From: DAOPJM01 sp035399665 | Lineage (GTDB): Bacteria; Bacillota; Clostridia; Christensenellales; CAG-138 | Reading direction: 5' to 3' | NCBI GenBank assembly: GCA_035399665.1 | Contig: DAOPJM010000004.1 | Coordinates: 1 to 64,000 of the forward strand | Length of the DNA stretch: 64,000 nt | Shown here: positions 26,309-35,423 of the stretch, piece by piece | How positions within the stretch are numbered: position 1 is the stretch's first letter | Layout of the letters: the number at the start of each line of letters is the position of its first letter | Notes under the pieces: model-generated | Database searches by the model: none | What the model saw: the letters and a program-made list of their open reading frames with translations, nothing else | What the model was told of the DNA's origin: nothing | Translations under genes and position numbers: made by a program

Positions 26309-27685
26309 TTAACCCTCCTTGGGGTAGTACTTATCGAGATAGCTGTCTCTGATACGTTTCAACTCGGCCCTCGGCAGTATCGCAAGCAGCTTCCAGCCAA
26401 GGTCAAGCGTCTCACCTATGGAGCGATTGGTGTAGTAGCCCTGCGAGACGTATTCACGCTCGAAGGCGTCGGAGAACTTCGCGTACAGCTTATCGACGTC
26501 CGACAGCGCGGCGTCGCCCAATATGACCGCAAGCTCCTTAGCCTCTCTGCCCCTTGAATAGGCCGCAAAGAGCTGATTCATGGTGTCGGCGTGATCCTCG
26601 CGGGTCTTGCCCTTGCCTATGCCCTTGTCCTTCAGTCGCGAAAGACTCGGCAGCACGTTGATGGGCGGGGTGAGACCCCTCCTGTGCAGCTCACGCGAAA
26701 GTATAATCTGACCCTCGGTGATATAGCCCGTAAGGTCGGGGATGGGGTGAGTTACGTCGTCCTCAGGCATGGACAGTATGGGTATCATCGTGATACTGCC
26801 CTGCTTGCCGCGAATCCTGCCCGCACGCTCGTACATGGTGGCAAGGTCGGTGTACATATATCCGGGGTAGCCCCTGCGTCCGGGAACCTCTTTGCGCGCC
26901 GCGGAAATCTCACGCAGCGCTTCGGCGTAGTTGGTAATGTCGGTGATTATGACAAGCACCTGCATCCCAAGGTCATAAGCCAAGTACTCCGCGGCGGTCA
27001 ACGCCATACGCGGGGTCGCTATACGCTCGATGGCGGGGTCGTTCGCAAGGTTGATGAAGGTGACGGTTCGGTCTATCGCGCCCGTCTTCCTAAAGTCGCT
27101 GATGAAGAAGTCGGCCTCCTCGAAGGTTATGCCGACGGCGGCGAACACGACCGCGAACTTCTCGTTGCTGCCCAAAACCTTGGCCTGCCTTGCAATCTGC
27201 GCCGCAAGGTTGGCGTGAGGAAGACCTGAGCCGGAGAACACGGGCAGCTTCTGCCCGCGAACGAGGGTATTAAGTCCGTCGATGGCGGAAATACCCGTCT
27301 GAATGAACTCGGAAGGATAGTCGCGGGCGGCGGGATTCATGGCGACGCCGTTGATGTCCATGTACTTCTCCGCTATGAGCGGCGCTCCGCCGTCATTGGG
27401 CTTGCCCATGCCATCGAAAACCCTGCCCAGCATATCGGGAGCCACGGCAAGCTGAATGGACTTGCCGAGGAAACGCGCCTTGCTGTCGGTAAGCCTCAAG
27501 CCCTGCGATCCCTCGAAGAGCTGCACCATGGCCTTGTCGCCGTTGATTTCAAGCACCTTGCCTCTGCGAATGTTGCCGTCGGCCTGCTCGATCTCCACAA
27601 GCTCGTCATACTTGACGCCCTCAACCTGATCCACCAGCATCAAGGGGCCGTGAACCTCACGGATGGTCTTGTATTCCTTACGCAT
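26309..27685 (-). CDS. ntpB: V-type ATP synthase subunit B
   Basis: The 458-residue regulatory, non-catalytic head subunit pairs with subunit A. It shows FSGSGLPHANLAAQI in the place of Walker A, as in all B subunits, and PGRRGYPGYMYTDLATMYERAGR. Overlaps the end of ntpA by 8 bases, and ntpD begins 3 bases beyond its stop. Confidence 0.97.
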   Translation of the reverse strand: MRKEYKTIREVHGPLMLVDQVEGVKYDELVEIEQADGNIRRGKVLEINGDKAMVQLFEGSQGLRLTDSKARFLGKSIQLAVAPDMLGRVFDGMGKPNDGGAPLIAEKYMDINGVAMNPAARDYPSEFIQTGISAIDGLNTLVRGQKLPVFSGSGLPHANLAAQIARQAKVLGSNEKFAVVFAAVGITFEEADFFISDFRKTGAIDRTVTFINLANDPAIERIATPRMALTAAEYLAYDLGMQVLVIITDITNYAEALREISAARKEVPGRRGYPGYMYTDLATMYERAGRIRGKQGSITMIPILSMPEDDVTHPIPDLTGYITEGQIILSRELHRRGLTPPINVLPSLSRLKDKGIGKGKTREDHADTMNQLFAAYSRGREAKELAVILGDAALSDVDKLYAKFSDAFEREYVSQGYYTNRSIGETLDLGWKLLAILPRAELKRIRDSYLDKYYPKEG

Positions 27686-29447
27686 TGTGCAATCCTCCCT
27701 CCGTCAAAGCGCGAAGCTGTTCGCTAAGCTCCTTTTGAATGTCCTCGTACGCGGCTTCAACCTCGTCCTCGGGAACATACTTCAACCTGCCAATGCGCTC
27801 ATGCACGGGCAATCCGACAAGTCTGGAGAAGGAAATGTCCTCGCCCAAGGCCTGAAGGCTCTTTTCGTAGTTGCTCATGATGACCTTGAGCATAAGGTAC
27901 TGCTTCCTCGGAGAGGTGTAGGTATCGACCTCATGGAAGGCGTTCTGATGCAGGTAGTCCTCACGGATTGACCTTGCCGCTTCCAGGGTAAGCCTGTCCT
28001 TGTAGGAAAGCGCGTCTATGCCGACAAGACGGACTATCTCGTCAAGCTCGCTCTCCTCCTGCAATATGTTCATGGTCTGTTGCAGCAGCTCCGCCCAATC
28101 GGGCGCCACGTTGGTGCAGAACCAGTCCTTCAGCCTGTCAACGTACAGGGAATAGCTTGAGAGCCAGTCTATCGCGGGGAAGTGCCTCGCATAGGCAAGC
28201 TTCGCGCTCAAGCCCCAATACACCTTGACTATGCGCAGGGTCGCCTGAGAAACAGGCTCGGATATATCGCCGCCCGGAGGTGAAACCGCGCCTATCGCGG
28301 AGACCGCGCCCACGCGCTCGCCGCCGCCTATGGTCTTGACCACGCCCGCACGCTCGTAGAACTCCGCCAAACGGCTTGAAAGGTAAGCGGGGTAGCCCTC
28401 TTCACCGGGCATCTCCTCAAGCCTGCCGCTCATCTCACGCAGAGCTTCCGCCCACCTTGAGGTGGAGTCCGCCATGATTGCGACCTTGTAGCCCATGTCG
28501 CGGAAGTACTCAGCTATCGTGATACCCGTGTAGATGGACGCCTCACGCGCCGCGACGGGCATATCGGAGGTGTTCGCGATTAGGACGGTACGCTTCATCA
28601 GCGACAGCCCTGTGCGCGGGTCCTTCAGCTCGGGGAACTCCATAAGAACGTCGGTCATCTCGTTGCCGCGCTCGCCGCAGCCGACATAGACGATGATATC
28701 CGCGTCAGCCCACTTTGCAAGCTGATGCTGAACCACGGTCTTGCCGCTGCCGAACGGGCCGGGAACCGCAGCCACGCCGCCCTTGGCGACGGGGAACAAC
28801 GTATCGATAACCCTTTGCCCTGTAATCATCGGCTCGGAAGGGGCCATCTTCTCTTTATACGGTCTGCCCCTGCGGACGGGCCAGCGCTGCAGCATTGGCA
28901 GCTCTATGGTCTTGCCGTCCTTCTCAAGCCAAGCTATGGGGGTGACGATGTTGGCGTCTCCCTCGAAAATCTTTATAAGTCTGCCCTCCGTCTTGGGAGG
29001 AATCATTACGCGGTGCTCTACGGCCTCGGACTCCTGAACAGTCCCCAGAATGTCGCCGCCCACGAGGTAGTCCCCGACCTTCGCCGTGGGGACGAAGTGC
29101 CAAAGTCTCTCATGGTCAAGGGAATCCACCATAATGCCCCTTGTAATCCTGTCGCCCGCCAGCTCGCGCAGCTTATTCAAGGGACGCTGAATGCCGTCGT
29201 ATATCGACTCAATCAGTCCCGGAGCAAGCTCGACGGAAAGCGGCGCGCCCGTGGTATATACGGGTTCGCCCGGGCCTATGCCCGCCGTCTCCTCGTAAAC
29301 CTGAATGGACGCCAAATCACCGCGCAGCTCTATGACCTCGCCTATGAGGTGCTTATCCGACACACGAACCACGTCGTACATCTGCACGTCGGCCATCCCG
29401 CTTGCGGTTATCAAAGGCCCCGACACCTTGATTATTGTTCCTTGCAT
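27678..29447 (-). CDS. ntpA: V-type ATP synthase catalytic subunit A
   Basis: The 589-residue catalytic head subunit has Walker A GPFGSGKTV near residue 230 and the A-type inserted region (about residues 110-200) typical of V/A-type A subunits. The segment MADSTSRWAEALREMSGRLEEMPGE is present (quoted in part: STSRWAEALREMSGRL). AAGGAG lies upstream. In fermentative anaerobes this complex usually hydrolyses ATP to pump Na+ or H+. Confidence 0.97.
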   Translation of the reverse strand: MQGTIIKVSGPLITASGMADVQMYDVVRVSDKHLIGEVIELRGDLASIQVYEETAGIGPGEPVYTTGAPLSVELAPGLIESIYDGIQRPLNKLRELAGDRITRGIMVDSLDHERLWHFVPTAKVGDYLVGGDILGTVQESEAVEHRVMIPPKTEGRLIKIFEGDANIVTPIAWLEKDGKTIELPMLQRWPVRRGRPYKEKMAPSEPMITGQRVIDTLFPVAKGGVAAVPGPFGSGKTVVQHQLAKWADADIIVYVGCGERGNEMTDVLMEFPELKDPRTGLSLMKRTVLIANTSDMPVAAREASIYTGITIAEYFRDMGYKVAIMADSTSRWAEALREMSGRLEEMPGEEGYPAYLSSRLAEFYERAGVVKTIGGGERVGAVSAIGAVSPPGGDISEPVSQATLRIVKVYWGLSAKLAYARHFPAIDWLSSYSLYVDRLKDWFCTNVAPDWAELLQQTMNILQEESELDEIVRLVGIDALSYKDRLTLEAARSIREDYLHQNAFHEVDTYTSPRKQYLMLKVIMSNYEKSLQALGEDISFSRLVGLPVHERIGRLKYVPEDEVEAAYEDIQKELSEQLRALTEGGLHNA

Positions 29448-29463
29448 ATACTGAAATCTCCTT

Positions 29464-29784
29464 CTATTTTTCCATAAACAGGATGTCTACGCCGACAGCC
29501 TTTTCAACGTTTTGCTTAAGTGCCTTCATGCCCACGCCCTGCGTTCCGTTGGCGTCAGGTATGGGTATGATAGCGGGATAGGGCTGTGACGCGAACTCCG
29601 CGATGCTCTCCGAACACTTGGAGTACATCTGCTCGGTGAGATAGATCACCGCGTAGCCCTCCCTTGCCATTCGTCTTATCAGCATGTTGGCGCGCTCGCC
29701 GTCGGTCTCGCCAAAGACGTCCAAGCCTACCGCACGGAACAGCAGCACGCTGTCCCTGTCGCCGATTACCGCCATTTTAGCCAT
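29464..29784 (-). CDS. ntpG: V-type ATP synthase subunit F (small stalk)
   Basis: A 106-residue subunit with MAVIGDRDSVLLFRAVGLD at the start, the typical beginning of the family (called NtpG in Enterococcus, AtpF in archaea). It binds the central stalk subunit D. Overlaps the end of the subunit C gene by 8 bases and ends 17 bases before ntpA. Confidence 0.9.
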   Translation of the reverse strand: MAKMAVIGDRDSVLLFRAVGLDVFGETDGERANMLIRRMAREGYAVIYLTEQMYSKCSESIAEFASQPYPAIIPIPDANGTQGVGMKALKQNVEKAVGVDILFMEK

Positions 29785-30760
29785 ACATCTTCACCAGCCT
29801 TTCGCTAATCACCGAGTCGGCAAGCCCGTTGCGCTTCGCCGTGATTATGAGCCTCACCGCCTGCGCTTCGCGCTGCTTGGCCAGATAATAGCCGATGATG
29901 GGGTAGAAGCTGTCGCAGTCGCCGCGCCGCTCGGACACCATAGCAAGCAGACAGTCGTCCTTTGCCTTCTCCACCGCGCCTATGCTGCCGCTTTTGTGCA
30001 TGGCGTTAAGCCCGCTCAAAAGCTCCGCCCTGCAAACGCTCTCGTCAAGGAAGCGTTCGACGCTCTCCTCGGACAGCTCGTAGGCCGCCAAAAGCTGCTT
30101 GTGCTTTATGCCGCCCTCGGCAAGCAGCGCACGCGCCAGAGAGTCCCTGTCGGAGCCCATGGCGCGCATACGCAGGAAGGTCAACACATTGTCGAAGTCG
30201 GCCTTGACCGCGAAATATCGCGCCGCGAACTTGGACTTTACGGCCACGGACTTGACATACTCGGAGTAAGCCTTGTCGATGCTTATGCTGATGAGCTGGG
30301 GACTTGGCTTGGCGTCAAGCTGCTTTTCAAGCGCGGTCAGGCTTTCCTTCAAAAGTTCAGGCAGCAAGCCGTAGTTCCTGTCGCGTACACAAAGACCGAG
30401 CTGCTCCTTGGTATAGACCCCGCCCGAAGCAAGGCGCGTCTCGCTTGTCCCCAAGAGCCTCGCCTTGATGAGCATCTTGAGGTTCTGCATATCATTTTGC
30501 AGCAGGAACAGGTTTGACACCTCCTGCTCGGGGGTCAGGCTGTCAAGCTCCTCGGCGGCGCCCTTCAGCTCCTTCTCGATGAGCTTCTCCACGTCCGTAT
30601 CGGCCGCGTCGCTCATACCCCCGTACCTGACGTCCGCAAGCGTCCGCAGAGCGTCATCCAAGCTGCCCTCGGCCATTCTTCTGATGGCGGAGGGGCTTAG
30701 TATGCGTTTGCTCAGCGCGGAAACCCGTGCGCAGGCGTATTGATAGCTTTGTTGTGGCAT
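29777..30760 (-). CDS. ntpC: V-type ATP synthase subunit C
   Basis: The 327-residue helical funnel subunit joins the central stalk to the rotor ring. The start YQYACARVSALSKRILS and repeated LxxLxxxRYG-like segments fit the AtpC/V-ATPase d family. AAGGAG lies upstream. It sits between the subunit E and F genes, the standard order. Confidence 0.92.
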   Translation of the reverse strand: MPQQSYQYACARVSALSKRILSPSAIRRMAEGSLDDALRTLADVRYGGMSDAADTDVEKLIEKELKGAAEELDSLTPEQEVSNLFLLQNDMQNLKMLIKARLLGTSETRLASGGVYTKEQLGLCVRDRNYGLLPELLKESLTALEKQLDAKPSPQLISISIDKAYSEYVKSVAVKSKFAARYFAVKADFDNVLTFLRMRAMGSDRDSLARALLAEGGIKHKQLLAAYELSEESVERFLDESVCRAELLSGLNAMHKSGSIGAVEKAKDDCLLAMVSERRGDCDSFYPIIGYYLAKQREAQAVRLIITAKRNGLADSVISERLVKMYG

Positions 30761-30779
30761 GGCGTTTTAGCTCCTTATT

Positions 30780-31358
30780 TTATCCGAACAGTATGCGCGA
30801 AACGTTTGTTTCTTCCGCCTGTCTGATTTCGTCCATCAAGGCGTCAAAGGAACAGTCCTTCTCGTAGCTCTCGCCGCTCAGGATGAAGCCTCCGTCCGAC
30901 TTAGCGTCCGTATCCGACACGGGCAAGGGCTGTTCAAGCTCCTTCGAGAGCCTTGTAAGCGCCTCGCGGTCGGCAAAAGCGGGTACTATAACGCAGCCCG
31001 CCTCGGCCTCGCGTACAAGCAGCGCCCTCAAAAGCTTCTCGCGCTTCTCGCCCGAAAGCTCATGCAAGGCTTGCCTTGCGCTCGTAAACACCTCGTCCAA
31101 TACCCGGCGCTTGTCCCTCAGCGCCTCCTTGCGTCCGTCCAGCGCGGCGCGTGTCTTGGCTCCGTCAAGAACCCCCGCCACCTGCTGCTCCCTGTCGCGC
31201 TCGAAAGCGCGGGTCAGCTCCGCGATGCGGGCGTCGCAGTCCTCACGGGCCCTTTGGCGGTTGGCCGTAGCCTCGGCCATGGCCGCGTCAGCCTCGCTCC
31301 TTGCATCCTGAACGATACGCTCGATCAATAGATTTTCGGAACTCGTCTTTTGCTCCAT
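30780..31358 (-). CDS. ntpE: V-type ATP synthase subunit E
   Basis: The 192-residue peripheral stalk subunit has a long charged helix (residues about 10-100) followed by a globular end with GGFILSGESYEKDCSFDALMD, in line with the family end. Its ATG overlaps the ntpK stop codon (TAATG), so it is coupled to ntpK. Confidence 0.92.
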   Translation of the reverse strand: MEQKTSSENLLIERIVQDARSEADAAMAEATANRQRAREDCDARIAELTRAFERDREQQVAGVLDGAKTRAALDGRKEALRDKRRVLDEVFTSARQALHELSGEKREKLLRALLVREAEAGCVIVPAFADREALTRLSKELEQPLPVSDTDAKSDGGFILSGESYEKDCSFDALMDEIRQAEETNVSRILFG

Positions 31359-31837
31359 TAACCTACACCAATAGTAAGCAGCAGGGAGATGAGCAGAGCC
31401 AGAACCGCGTAGGTCTCGACCATGATCGCCATGACGATGGCCTTACCGGACTGATCGCTTCTCTTTACCGTAAGCTGAATGCCGGAGCATGCGCACTTGC
31501 CCTGATAAATGGCCGAAACCAAGCCGCCGAAGGCTATGGGCAGGGATGCGAACAGATAACGCCAGCCGTCGGAAACCGCAACGCTTGCGCTGCCCGCAGT
31601 GAGCAGGCCCGCCGCATTTGCGATGACGAACGCGACAAGCAGACCATAGATACCCTGCGTACCGGGCAGCAGCTGCAATACCAAGAACGAACCGAAATGA
31701 TCGGGATCCTCACTGACAGCGCCCGCCGAAGCCTGACCCGCAAGTCCTACGCCTATCGCGCTGCCAATGCCTGCCATGAGCGCCGCCAGAGCCGCGCCCA
31801 ACGTTGCCAAAATTGTTCCCCATTCGATGTTTTCCAT
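31358..31837 (-). CDS. ntpK: V-type ATP synthase subunit K (proteolipid rotor ring)
   Basis: The 159-residue protein has four membrane helices, a fused double hairpin. The residues that hold Na+ in Enterococcus hirae NtpK are all visible: LPGTQGIYG (Leu, Thr, Gln), the Gln of IYQGK near 111, and the Glu of MVETYA near 137. This points to Na+ rather than H+ transport. A signature of 16-kDa proteolipids, GIGSAIGVGLAG, is in helix 1. RBS AGGAGG. Confidence 0.95.
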   Translation of the reverse strand: MENIEWGTILATLGAALAALMAGIGSAIGVGLAGQASAGAVSEDPDHFGSFLVLQLLPGTQGIYGLLVAFVIANAAGLLTAGSASVAVSDGWRYLFASLPIAFGGLVSAIYQGKCACSGIQLTVKRSDQSGKAIVMAIMVETYAVLALLISLLLTIGVG

Positions 31838-31853
31838 TGTTGTTACTTTCCTC

Positions 31854-33782
31854 CTAATTGTCTGTTTGTTTTGTGATTACCGTGTATTTGGGGTTATAGC
31901 CAAGCGGTCTGAACTCCTTGCCGCCCGCCTCGTAGAACTTCCCGTAGAACTCTACATATTGCAGACGCGCACAATGTACGAAGGAGCCAAGCGCGTTGAT
32001 GCCGAGATTGAATATGTGCAGGAACACCAAGAGCACACAGCCCAAGATAAAGCCGATGACCCCGCCTACGCCGCTTCCGCCCATGAGCATGGAGCAGATT
32101 TGGTTGAACACCTGCGCAATTATACCTGTCGCAACGCCGAGAGCGAAAAGCCTCGCGTAGGACAGCACATCCGAAAGCCAGCTTGTGATGTTATACAGCC
32201 CCGCAAGCCCCGAAACACCCCTTGAGAGTATGTTCTTCTTGTCTCTGCCCTTGAATACGACTATAAGCAGCGCGCCCAAAAGCGCCATACCTATACCGAC
32301 CTTCGACACCCAAGAGGGCAGCGCGGTTATGAGCATGGGCGAAGCGTACACCAAAAGCCCAATGATGATGAATATCCAAGAGAGGTTGTCGTAAACGGCC
32401 GTCCTCCAGTCGCCCAAGTCAAGGCACATCTTAATCTTGATGCACACGCCGTAGAGCATGTGGATAATGCCCAGCCCGAAGCATATGCCAAGCATGGCAA
32501 GCGGGTTATCCAAGGGGCTCATTATGAGCGGGAAGCAGGTCGTCCCCAATATATCGTTGAACTCCAGCCCGAAGCAGGTGCCGATAAGCACGCTCCACAG
32601 CATGGTGGACGCGCCGCCCCAAACCAAAACCTGGGTGATACCCTTCATCATGCCCGTGGGCTTTTTCAACTTCAGGAACACCAAGCTGCCGATAAGCAGC
32701 AGCAGGCCGTAACCGAAGTCCGAAAGCATCATGCCGAACAGCAACACATACCACGGCGCCATCATGGGTACCGCGTCTATGCCGCTATAATCGGGCAGGG
32801 CGTAGAGGTTGTTGACCGCCTCGAAGGGTCTTTGCCCCTTCTTGTTGAGAAGCACAACGGGGGGCTGCTCATCGGGCTTAGGGTCACGAACGTCGAAATA
32901 GAAGCTGTCGGTGACGCTCTCGACGGCGGACTTCGCCTTATCGACCTCGTCCGACCGCACCCAGCCGTCCAACACAAACACCGAATCGGTGTTGCCCAAT
33001 TCGCCCATGGCCTCAAGCCTGTCGCGGCGTATCATCGCGGCGTCAACCGCGTCCTGCAGCGCCTCGACCGACGAACCGTAGGTCTCAAGCTTCTCGGCAA
33101 GCTTCATAAGCTCGCGCTCCGTCTCAATCTGTCTCTTGCCAAGCTGACGAATGGCGTCAACAGGCTTGCCGTCCATGTCGGGGAAGGTCACATCCGTCCA
33201 GTCAAGCGTCTTTATGAACGCGCTCGCGTCCTTGGCGCAGCTCTCATGGCAGCAGACCAACGCGGGTACTAAGGCGTCGTCACCGAAAAGCTCCGTGCAG
33301 AGAACGTCCTGATCCAAGAGCTTGGCAAGATCGCGCTTTGCGACCAGTCCCACAAAGCAGTGAACCAGCCGGGTGGAGGTCACGGAACGCATCTCGTAGG
33401 GCAGCTCCACCCACGGAAGCAAAAGCTGCTCCGTGGAATGCAGCTTCTCCTGCTCGCCTGCAAGCCGCGCCCTCTCGCGGACAAGCGCCTCAATCTCGCC
33501 GCAGGCCTTGTGCGCAAGGGCGTCGCCGTCCCCTATCCTTTCGGGATGCACCCTGCGTTTCGGGGTCAGCATGTTCGTCTTGGGGCCGAAGCTCTTGACC
33601 GCCTGCAAGGCCTCCGCCAAGGTCGAAACATCGCGATTCACGCTTTCAAGCTCCGAATTCGGAGCAGAAGCGCTCTCGCTGCTTACGACCTGCACGACCT
33701 CGGCGTCCTGCAAGCGTCCCATTATATCGGCTTCGTCCCGCTTGAGCGCCATAAGCGTCAAGCGTTTCATCGGTACGATCAT
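31854..33782 (-). CDS. ntpI: V-type ATP synthase subunit I (membrane stator)
   Basis: The 642-residue homologue of V-ATPase subunit a. The N-terminal half (1-320) is soluble with coiled coils; the C-terminal half has about seven to eight helices. The segment PMMAPWYVLLFGMMLSDFGYG marks the start of the membrane part, and IFNLGINALGSFVHCARLQYVEF near the end carries the essential Arg region (read as VHCARLQYVEF). ATGA overlap with the upstream small subunit gene. Confidence 0.95.
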   Translation of the reverse strand: MIVPMKRLTLMALKRDEADIMGRLQDAEVVQVVSSESASAPNSELESVNRDVSTLAEALQAVKSFGPKTNMLTPKRRVHPERIGDGDALAHKACGEIEALVRERARLAGEQEKLHSTEQLLLPWVELPYEMRSVTSTRLVHCFVGLVAKRDLAKLLDQDVLCTELFGDDALVPALVCCHESCAKDASAFIKTLDWTDVTFPDMDGKPVDAIRQLGKRQIETERELMKLAEKLETYGSSVEALQDAVDAAMIRRDRLEAMGELGNTDSVFVLDGWVRSDEVDKAKSAVESVTDSFYFDVRDPKPDEQPPVVLLNKKGQRPFEAVNNLYALPDYSGIDAVPMMAPWYVLLFGMMLSDFGYGLLLLIGSLVFLKLKKPTGMMKGITQVLVWGGASTMLWSVLIGTCFGLEFNDILGTTCFPLIMSPLDNPLAMLGICFGLGIIHMLYGVCIKIKMCLDLGDWRTAVYDNLSWIFIIIGLLVYASPMLITALPSWVSKVGIGMALLGALLIVVFKGRDKKNILSRGVSGLAGLYNITSWLSDVLSYARLFALGVATGIIAQVFNQICSMLMGGSGVGGVIGFILGCVLLVFLHIFNLGINALGSFVHCARLQYVEFYGKFYEAGGKEFRPLGYNPKYTVITKQTDN

Positions 33783-34090
33783 ACCGCAGTCTCTATCCTT
33801 TCCATTATATACGCCACGGCGGCGTCATGCTTTTCCTTGGCCGCCATGCACAATTCCTTGGATTGCCCGCGCTGCTTATCGGTGATGTCCTCCGCCAAAA
33901 GCTCGCCCTCGGCCTCGGCGCGCTTTATCGCCTCGCCCGTCAGCATGCGCTGCAAGCTCACAGCGGCGGCTATGTCGTTTTCACAGTCGGTCTTGCTCTG
34001 CGCAAGAACGTCGCGTGCGGCCGTTGCGCCGTCTTTTCGGATCATGTCGGCCTTGGCCTCAGCCTCGGCGATCCTCTCCATCATGTTCAT
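33779..34090 (-). CDS. ntpF: V-type ATP synthase small stalk subunit (G/H type)
   Basis: A 103-residue, almost wholly helical, charged protein (IAEAEAKADMIRKDGATAAR), which fits the peripheral stalk partner of subunit E (NtpF in Enterococcus). GAGGT lies upstream of the ATG. It is the first V-ATPase gene and its stop overlaps ntpI by four bases. The family call rests mainly on position and helical pattern. Confidence 0.8.
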   Translation of the reverse strand: MNMMERIAEAEAKADMIRKDGATAARDVLAQSKTDCENDIAAAVSLQRMLTGEAIKRAEAEGELLAEDITDKQRGQSKELCMAAKEKHDAAVAYIMERIETAV

Positions 34091-34101
34091 TGTCTACCTC
34101 T

Positions 34102-34731
34102 TTACTTAGTTCCGAATAATCTGTCGCCCGCGTCGCCCAAGCCCGGGACGATGTAGCCGTGGTCGTTGAGCTGTTTATCTATGCAGGCCACATACACGTC
34201 AACGTCGGGGTGCGCCTCGGTCAGCTTGCTTATCCCCTCGGGAGCCGCAAGCAGGCTCACCATGCGTATGCTCTTGCAGCCGTAACGCTTGACGATGCTG
34301 ATAGCCTCGATTGCCGAATTGCCCGTCGCAAGCATGGGATCTACCACTATGGTTTCCCTTTCGGCGATGTCATGCGGCAGCTTGCAGTAGTAGCTTACCG
34401 GATGAAGGGTGTCGGGGTCGCGATACAGGCCGATATGTCCAAGCTTCGCGTTCGGAATGAGATTCATCATGCCGTCCGCCATGCCAAGACCCGCCCTGAG
34501 TATGGGGACTACCGCTATCTTCTCGTTGGCAAGAACCTTCACCTGCGCCTCGGTTATGGGAGTTTCCACCACCGCGTCCCTCAGCTTCAGGTTGCGTGTG
34601 ACCTCATAGCCCATGAGCATCGCAAGCTCGTTGACCAGCTCGCGGAAAGCCTTAGTGCCTGTCTCTTTGTTCCTAAGATAGGCCATCTTGTGCTGTACCA
34701 AAGGATGATCGATGACTGTTACCGTACTCAT
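34102..34731 (-). CDS. upp: Uracil phosphoribosyltransferase
   Basis: Makes UMP from uracil and PRPP. The 209-residue protein shows VVPILRAGLGMADG near residue 75, the PRPP loop VVDPMLATGNSA near 130, and the C-terminal GYIVPGLGDAGDR, which binds uracil. Its RBS AAGGGGG lies in the last codons of rpiB. It precedes the V-ATPase genes by 11 bases. Confidence 0.97.
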   Translation of the reverse strand: MSTVTVIDHPLVQHKMAYLRNKETGTKAFRELVNELAMLMGYEVTRNLKLRDAVVETPITEAQVKVLANEKIAVVPILRAGLGMADGMMNLIPNAKLGHIGLYRDPDTLHPVSYYCKLPHDIAERETIVVDPMLATGNSAIEAISIVKRYGCKSIRMVSLLAAPEGISKLTEAHPDVDVYVACIDKQLNDHGYIVPGLGDAGDRLFGTK

Positions 34732-34734
34732 GAA

Positions 34735-35181
34735 TTACCCCCTTGCATTATCATATTTGTCTATTATGCCGACCCGTCTTGCGTGTCTGCCGCCTTCGAA
34801 GCCCGCAGCAAGCCACTTGTCCACTATTTCAAGCGCTGATTCGGAGGAAACCTGCGACGCGCCCAAAGCAAGCATGTTGGCGTTGTTGTGCCTTCTTGAA
34901 AGCTCGGCTGTCTGCACATTATGACAAAGTCCGCAGCGAATGCCGCGAACCTTGTTAGCCGCTATCGAAATGCCGACGCCGGTGGAGCAGACGACAATAC
35001 CAAGCTCAGCTGAGCCGTCCATGACGCGCTCCGCCGCGGCGATGCCGTACACCGGGTAATCGGTACTTTCATTGGAGAAGCACCCCACGTCAATTATCTC
35101 ATAGCCATTGAGCTTCAGATGCTCCTTAATGGTCTCTTTGAGCGCGAAACCCGCGTGATCGCTGCCCATGCTTATCGTCAC
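34735..35181 (-). CDS. rpiB: Ribose-5-phosphate isomerase B
   Basis: Interconverts ribose 5-phosphate and ribulose 5-phosphate. The 148-residue protein has SMGSDHAGFALKE at the start, GIVVCSTGVGISIAANK with the catalytic cysteine near residue 68, and RHNNANMLALGA. The start is GTG at 35181, with GAGGTG upstream. First gene of a long operon rpiB-upp-V-ATPase-queG-like. Confidence 0.95.
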   Translation of the reverse strand: MTISMGSDHAGFALKETIKEHLKLNGYEIIDVGCFSNESTDYPVYGIAAAERVMDGSAELGIVVCSTGVGISIAANKVRGIRCGLCHNVQTAELSRRHNNANMLALGASQVSSESALEIVDKWLAAGFEGGRHARRVGIIDKYDNARG

Positions 35182-35226
35182 TTTTCACACCTCTTTCACC
35201 CAAAATCGAGTTAGCCCATTTGTTGT

Positions 35227-35255
35227 ATAATATCATGATTTGCAAGCCCTGTAAA
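35227..35255 (-). promoter_or_regulatory. Promoter of the rpiB-upp-V-ATPase operon
   Basis: Minus strand TTTACA, 17-base spacer, TATTAT, about 45 bases before the rpiB start. Confidence 0.65.
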
Positions 35256-35370
35256 GACCACTTTTTATCACCTATATAAAAACGGGTTTACATTCCGTAA
35301 AATTTTCGTATACCTTTCCAGCCGCTCCGCCGCGCATTTTACATAAGGGCAACAGCGATTCCTCCATCCA

Positions 35371-35409
35371 ATAAAAAGGCGGGCGGAGCCGCTTAAAGCC
35401 CCGCCCGCT
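35371..35409 (-). terminator. Terminator of the nucleotidase gene
   Basis: Minus strand GCGGGCGG pairs with CCGCCCGC around a 14-base loop, followed by CTTTTTAT. Confidence 0.85.
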
Positions 35410-35423
35410 GTTGTGTCTGTGAC

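Noticed and set aside
32460..33272. 270-codon plus-strand frame opposite ntpI
   Set aside because: Shadow of the conserved V-ATPase subunit I gene; its product has no recognisable features.
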